Assembly (NCBI GenBank): GCA_030159075.1
Contig: BROG01000399.1
Coordinates: 62,001-126,000 of the forward strand
Direction of reading: 5' to 3'
DNA length: 64,000 bases
Origin: Atrina japonica
Lineage: Eukaryota > Mollusca > Bivalvia > Pterioida > Pinnidae
Below, one piece after another: positions 57,636 to 64,000 of this stretch. The notes under the pieces were generated by a model. It made no database searches, had not been told where the DNA came from, and saw nothing but the letters and a program-made list of their open reading frames with translations. Each line of letters starts with the position of its first letter. Positions within the stretch are counted from its first letter, which is position 1. The translations under genes and the position numbers were made by a program.

Positions 57636-60600
57636 GTGAGTATTGTATTAATTTTAACATACCTGTTAATGTTTGTCATTTTACATCCTAAATATACGTT
57701 TACCTATTTTTTATTGTTCGAAAAACAACAGAGTAAAACTTCCAGATCCCTTTCCAGATTCTATATTTTCTTCACCATCTCGGCACCTTTGTTTTATATT
57801 TGTTTCAATATTCAACTTTGACACGACTTAATCAGTTCTTTTACGTAAACTTTTAATATTGTCATTAAAAAGCAAACATTTTTTACGAATAAATCCTAAA
57901 TTTGTACAATGTATTACTGTAGGGGGCAAAGGTTATTATTTTTTATGGAAACGACATTTTCATTTCGTTTCATATATTTGTTATACTTAAATTTATAAAG
58001 AAAATCTCTGCTAACGTCTGTAAAAACTCATTTTGGTTTCATATTAAATTGGAAGATTCTGTTTCATTTTGATATAAAAAAAATCATAAGGAACATAAGG
58101 TGGTGAAATCTGATTTATCAAAGGTATGAAGGTATACAGATCTATTTCAGCTTACAGTATCGTAATCTAAAATTTTTGTAGATGTCAAGACAAAATTGTG
58201 GAATTAACTTTGCCAAATATAGTTTTAAAGTATGTATACATTTAAGTCATGAAGTTGCTATATGTATATGACAGGTGCACTGCATGATGTTTAAAAAATT
58301 GCCTCTTTCATAATGCATCACACACACAGAATTCTGTTTATATAAATGGGGAGTTCTCCTTAGAGCACTTACATTTTTTACATCAGTTTGTCAGATCAAA
58401 GCTTTTAATTGTCGAAGTGAAAATAAAAACATGTTTATAATATACTGATTAAATGTCATTTTATTATTTACTAAGAAGAAATACCAAGATTTTCAGAACT
58501 AGAAAATGTCTTACACAAATTGTGTACTCAAATTTTCTTAAGTCTAAGTTCTCAGTGCATTTAGTGCAAGTCTGCCATAATAAATAGAGTACCCATTTGA
58601 CATACGGTATATACATATTATGTTTGTAATTTATAAGCATTTAGAATCCAGTTTATGTTCCGGGAGTTTATGGTGACAGAAGTATTAGACCTACCTCTTA
58701 ACCTGGGTTCCTGATTGACAGTCATGACTTCTAATTAGTATTTTGATCATTAATTCCCTGTGTAATCTAATTAACTATTAAGGTAACCTCATTAACTTGG
58801 TTTGAGTTCCTTCTGTTGTCATTTGACATACATGGTATTGTAATTAAGTACCTGATTTTGAGAAAGTCAGGTACATCTAGATATAGACTGACAGTCACCA
58901 GGTGACAACATAAGTTTATTTAGTACTCCTATTTAATATTACTGACACTATATAAAAAAGCCTGGAAATGATTTGGGTTGATTTAGTAATTTTAGAAAGT
59001 ATTAAGTGTCACATCTCATTTATAGTATATACAATGTAGATAAGAATAAGACAGAAAATTATACATTATGTATCCTGATGGTTTTGTTACAATGTTATAT
59101 GTATACAATGTATATATCCTGGTGGTTTTTGATACAATCAGTGTCATGACCTATAATAAAAAGTATCTTTTGATGAATGTAAATATTTACACAATGTATC
59201 AACATGTCACTGACTGTAAACAAAGATAGCTGTACAAGATATGTATACATTGTAATTTTCTTGTTTATACAACGTGACACAATGTAATTTAGACATGGTC
59301 CTCCTTCACACAGTAATTGAAAGTTAGGAATTTGAGATATTTTGTGTGTTGTTTCCACCTCCCATTCTGTCAGGATCAAAGACTGAAGATGTATAATGCA
59401 TATACTATACATGTACATTTTTGAAATTGATTTTTAGAGTGTATGTTCCCAGTTAAATTTTTCATTATAAACTTTGAATAAAAAAGACAATTCAGTAGAT
59501 TATGATTGTGACGCAGTCTTTCTTTTACATATATATCTATACGTGTACATGTATTTTGGATGAAATATTGAATAAATAAAGGAAAAAATTCTGAGTGAAA
59601 ATTAAATCAATCACTGATCAGGATCGATAGGCGACTGGCGCATGTTCACTTGGAATTATTAATAGAAATAAGTCAAGCTTGAGGCATCAAAAAAAAAATT
59701 CTTAAACAATTACACAGTCTAGACTCAACTAAAAAATAATTTATGCAAAGTTCCAGATCACCAGTTTACCAAGTTTACAAAAGTTGCATTATAGTTTTAA
59801 ATTAAAGAAAAAAGAAATCAATTAAAATTGATTATTTTAAAAAATATAGAAATATTATTTTATGTGTGTGTGTTAAAAATTACAATCCTGCTAAAGGCAA
59901 ATTATTACACTTTTTATAACTGCAATCAGCATTGAATCTTTCTGTTTTGGACACTAGATGATTCAGGCTCCTGTAACAAATTAATCTGTGATTTTGTTGT
60001 AATCTGCATCATACTGATTACTGGACATCAAAATCCATGAGTCTGCAGCCATTAGAACAGTATATCATTGTAGAATTAACAGGCCAAACTGTTAAGCTGA
60101 ACAAGGAAATCAATGTTATCATTATACATGTACATGTACTCTGCAATTCTACATCTTTGCTCTAAAGTGATGCTACAGTCACTATGTACATGTATGTTAC
60201 ATTCTCTTTATCATAGCAACATGAAAAAATAAAATCTGGGACTCAAAACTTTGAACCTTACAAACTGGGAATAGTAGAATGTGTAAACTGGAATACACAC
60301 TCAAGTCAGTGGAATGCATGTGTTGACACTGTTTTATAATAACAAAGTAACTTATTTGACCTTTTCTAGATAAATCAAGTATAAAGATCTAAGTTTGGAG
60401 TCTTGTCAGTTCCCATGTTTTATAACTACCTGCTGTTTTTATATTTTTAACTAGCCCAAAAGACTACAGGTATATTACAGTGATAAAATAAAATTAACAA
60501 TATTTCTGCATTTAACTTTCAGGATTTGTCACTCACATTTTTAAGAACCAATCATTGTCAATAAATTTACATTTTCAAATGATCTAGAGTTGACAAGTTG

Positions 60601-61600
60601 TGTTTTCAATAAGAAAGTATTTGCACACATGAAATTAAGGTATTTCCATTCAGTTCCTTGTAGGTCATTAGACTTTTTAAAAGGATTAGATATATTGTCA
60701 AAAAGATTATGTTTAAGTCAGAAAGCTGTGAAATTAGACAATTTTGTCAATAGGAGATAAGTTGAGAATTTAATCTCTGCGAGAAGATTTGTCAGTTTCC
60801 TGTACCAGAACAATAGAATGTCGATTTAAAGAGATAAAACCTAAAGATCTATTGTCCTTGGGCTTTTGGTGGATTTAACTGTAATCCCTTTTCTCAAATT
60901 GTCCTGTCTTATTACAGGTAACACTTAATATGTTAATTACATGTACATGAAAATTTAGGTGACAAATAATGAAGTTTAATAAATATTAAATTTTTTCAAG
61001 TCACACTTCATTTGATAGGTGTAATTGTGCTATTAAAGATAAAAAAGATGACTTCAAAATTTTGTTTGAGTTCTGAAGGAAATATGTTTAGTTTTCGCTT
61101 TTGTAGTATAAACTTTTTGTGAAAATCTATGTATTTTTTGTTCCTCTTTTAAATAAGAATATATTTAAAGCACTACATCTTAAGTTCTTGAATTTGTACA
61201 TCTGGGAAATTAACTAACAATATTTTATGAAGTTTGTTAGCTGTTATCCTTATAATGTATACACATAGAGTTTATTTTTGTGATCTGGTTAATACATTAA
61301 ATTTCCATTACTAATCTACATGTCGTAAAGGCCATCCATAAAGAATTGTTGGGTTTGCAGCAACACAACTGACTCACTAAAACCCTCTTTGAGTATGTTC
61401 TTTTCACATTGCTTATATTGCACAGTGCACATGTATATGGTTTATTTTTTTCCAAAATAAAAAACAATCTTACTTGCCTACTCTTAGTAAAAAATCTGAG
61501 TAACATTACAACAGACCAACAATAATTTTAAGGATGGCCTTATATAGGTTTTAAGACTGATTTGTGGTTGATATTAAGTATTTTCGTTATCCAAAGTTAC
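57636..61600. other. STOX intron 1, AT-rich, no recognised exon
   Basis: I looked for the conserved winged-helix opening (SQFIPL) on the plus strand and did not find it. No transposon relic was identified. Confidence 0.5.
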
Positions 61601-61618
61601 AATGTACCATCCCTTGTA

Positions 61619-61749
61619 GCAGGTATCGATTGTGATGTCATTTGTTTGTGCATGAAATGAGAAAAGTTATCAATTGTGACATCATATGTTTGTGTGAAAA
61701 TGACGTTATTTTCTCATGTAAAGACATGATGTCACAATCGACACCTGCA
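61619..61749. repeat. Foldback element with GCAGGTATCGATTGTGATG arms
   Basis: GCAGGTATCGATTGTGATGT pairs with ACATGATGTCACAATCGACACCTGC; ATGAGAAAA / TTTTCTCAT extends the arms. A third internal copy ATCAATTGTGACATCAT. In STOX intron 1. Confidence 0.8.
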
Positions 61750-61759
61750 GACCTGGGAG

Positions 61760-62840
61760 ATAACTCTGACTAACGAAAAGACGGAATACATGCTCTTTAA
61801 ACAGAAGGTCAGTATAAAAATAAAAATAAATTAAAGTTTAATTGTATATACATGTACTAGCAAATTACAGTGTACATTGTACACTTCTGTTGAGGTACAT
61901 CTACAGTGTGGGTGAGGCTTAAATGTACATGTAGGTTTGGTCTGCATCCATACAAACATGATCAGATTCAGGGCTCGAAATAAGCAGTACCGATAGTCCG
62001 CCAGTCCTAGACTAGTAACTTTTGTGCTTCAGCTAGTCTTATTGACAAGTAGAAAATCTGTATAAAATCTGTATAAACATGAGCAATGATTAATGGAAGT
62101 GTACATGTATGTACATTGAACACCGGAATCATACCCTTAATTTTTTTCTAAACTCCTACTGAGATGATCTTATCTTTCACCGATGAGAATATAAAAAAAC
62201 CCACAATAATAGATACATTACTATAAGTACCAATGCAGTATTTCTGGTACCACTTCTGGACAAGTGAATTTGTCAAAGGAACAGTAAAATTTGTTTCCAA
62301 CTATAGCTACATTATATAGTCCAACTAACTAGTAAGACAGAAATGTTAAATTCAACCCATGACTTTATGTTTTTTTTGGCAAAACCTGAATTTTACAGGA
62401 GGAAATAGTGGTTCAGATACAATGTTTGGCCACTATAAGGGAATAAAAAAAAAAAATTTCATGATATTAATAATGGTTATTTCTTTTATCATTTTACAAC
62501 ACACTTTTACTACAAATGTACCTATGTACATGCTAAACTACATATTAAATGCCAGTTACACAGTATATTCCTTATGGCTTCTACATGTACATATGTATAT
62601 TGGAGAAATTATAGGCAGCAAACTAAATGAAATGATAAATTCTTTTGGGGTGGGGGGGATGGGGGATACATGTAGAACTTACTTTTATCCAGGGAAAATG
62701 AGCTTTTAAACAACTGAATTCTACCGTCAAAATGAATGCCTGTACATGTACAAAAATGAAATTTAAAAATTTGAAATATATAACAATGTATAATTTGATT
62801 ATAGCAAACAGTGCATAGACTTTTGTTTGTTTATTTATTT
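61760..62840. other. STOX intron 1, no recognised feature
   Basis: AT-rich. The longest open frame (62359-62709) is without motif, signal or splice context. Confidence 0.45.
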
Positions 62841-62844
62841 ATTT

Positions 62845-63090
62845 ATTTTTTTGGTTTGTTTATTGTTGTTTAACTTCCCACTCAAGAGTCTTTCACTCAC
62901 AGGGAGATGTCACCAAATGCTGGTGAAGGGCTTCAAATTTTGGCCTATGCTTGGCACTCGCAGCCATTGAGCAGTGAAGGTTCTTAAATGTGCCAACACC
63001 TACTGTGACATGGGACCTCATTTTTTACTGTCTCATCCGAAAGACAGGAAACCGACCTGCCGTCGGCTGGACTCAAACTCACGATCAGGA
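62845..63090 (-). mobile_element. SINE (family B), nearly complete, inverted
   Basis: Tail side TTTATTGTTGTTTAACTTCC, body GGTGAAGGGCTTCAAATTTT and CTCATCCGAAAGACAGGAAA, head partly retained (GACTCAAACTCACGATC, inverted box B). Confidence 0.88.
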
Positions 63091-63530
63091 ATCCAAAATA
63101 CTGTTATGTATTCTTTCTGGTGAAACTGATTTTAACTCATCAACTTGTGAAGGTTTTGGACCTGCCCATTTCAAAGAATGGTTAAGTCCACTGTTAGAAT
63201 TCAGGGGTGTATGATTTAGAATAAAAATTTTATAATAATTTCACATGCAATATGAACTTGTTCAGTCCCGAATAATGACAGTAGCCATGTACATCATGTA
63301 TATGAGATTTTTTATATACATGTATTTATATTACATTTGTACATTGTGTAAGAAACGAATTCCAGGGGTAAATTATTTGCAATCGAAATTTGTGTGATCT
63401 ACATTTTTTGTACTTGATCTTGCTACAATTGTCTTTGTAAAGTATTTCATTGTATTTATAAGCTATACAGCTTTTGATCAATAAACAATACATTCATTCT
63501 ATAGATCTGGGTGAGTCTAAATGTGACCAC
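63091..63530. other. STOX intron 1, no recognised feature
   Basis: AT-rich, nothing supported. Confidence 0.45.
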
Positions 63531-63674
63531 AGGGGTTCATGAGTCAATTGCTTCATTTCCCCAAAAATGCAACTTTGCAGGCCATACATGTACACATATA
63601 ACACAGGGGTTCATGAGTCAATTGCTTCATTTCCCCAAAAATGCAACTTTGCAGGCCATACATGTACACATATT
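63531..63674. repeat. 74-bp tandem duplication
   Basis: AGGGGTTCATGAGTCAATTG and the following 50 bp are repeated exactly or almost exactly at 63605. Confidence 0.95.
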
Positions 63675-64000
63675 ACATGTATTATCAGTATAAACAGTAC
63701 ATGTGCATGCTTACAAAATCTTTGGTCTGTTTAGACAACCTGTACATTGTATTTGCAATTGACATTTTACTTTCGATAGGAAGAAATATATGTATGATAT
63801 TTCAATTTAAATGTTTTATTCTTATTCTTTTGGAAAACTTTGCATGTCAAGGTATGTTATGTAAATTTATACATGTATAATATTTAAATATATACATGTA
63901 GTAATATACTGATAAATGTAATGTGACAGTGTTGTGTCACAGTGTGGTTTTGACTTTTTGTTTATTTATTTAGGCAATTAGTATGGCCCATGGCTCTCTC
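63675..64000. other. Right edge, no recognised feature
   Basis: AT-rich sequence inside the presumed STOX intron. Confidence 0.4.

Noticed and set aside
57325..57660. 111-codon minus-strand ORF
   Set aside because: Antisense of the STOX exon, which has the family match and a proper donor on the plus strand.

Overview
This is animal genomic DNA: AT-rich, intron-rich, with few and short coding exons in a dense background of tRNA-derived SINEs, MITEs, old transposons, (TA)n microsatellites and minisatellites. The SINE families (tails ending in CAACAATAAACAAACAAA-like runs), frequent ACATGTA-type motifs and the repeat classes resemble bivalve mollusc genomes. That assignment is an inference from repeat style; nothing in the window proves the species.

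Layout. (1) 780-27186, minus strand: a complete ADP-ribosylarginine hydrolase (ADPRH/ARH1-type) gene in 11 coding exons. All exon junctions keep frame and all have GT/AG borders, giving 408 codons with both metal-binding Asp motifs. Its introns hold a mariner relic, a Tigger/pogo relic with terminal repeats, a CR1/Jockey-like LINE relic inside inverted transposon ends, and several satellite arrays. (2) 29735-36212, plus strand, divergent from ADPRH across a CpG-richer stretch: a four-exon gene for a 108-residue secreted cysteine-rich protein (gene A). (3) 36.2-49.3 kb: repeats only. (4) 49296-53435, plus strand: a second four-exon gene for a 116-residue secreted cysteine-rich protein (gene B). 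It has the same intron phases (2, 1, 0) and the same C-x-C-x2-G-C ... C-x-C-x9-C core as gene A, so the two look like members of one family that I do not recognise. (5) 57296-57635, plus strand: the first coding exon of a storkhead-box (STOX1/2-type) gene whose winged-helix exons must lie beyond the right edge. (6) 1-117, minus strand: a possible exon of another gene running off the left edge.

The strongest candidate for something undescribed is the gene A / gene B pair of small secreted cysteine-rich proteins. Support comes from signal peptides, conserved intron phases, conserved cysteine spacing, and a displaced copy of gene B's last exon at 49723 that differs mostly at third codon positions. 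A secondary theme is repeat arrays and foldback elements placed on or beside splice sites: a 40-bp inverted repeat beside the ADPRH exon 1 donor, a 115-bp array ending just before gene A exon 2, and a 73-bp array that repeats gene B's exon 3 donor. No prokaryotic features, CRISPR arrays or functional tRNA/rRNA genes are seen.
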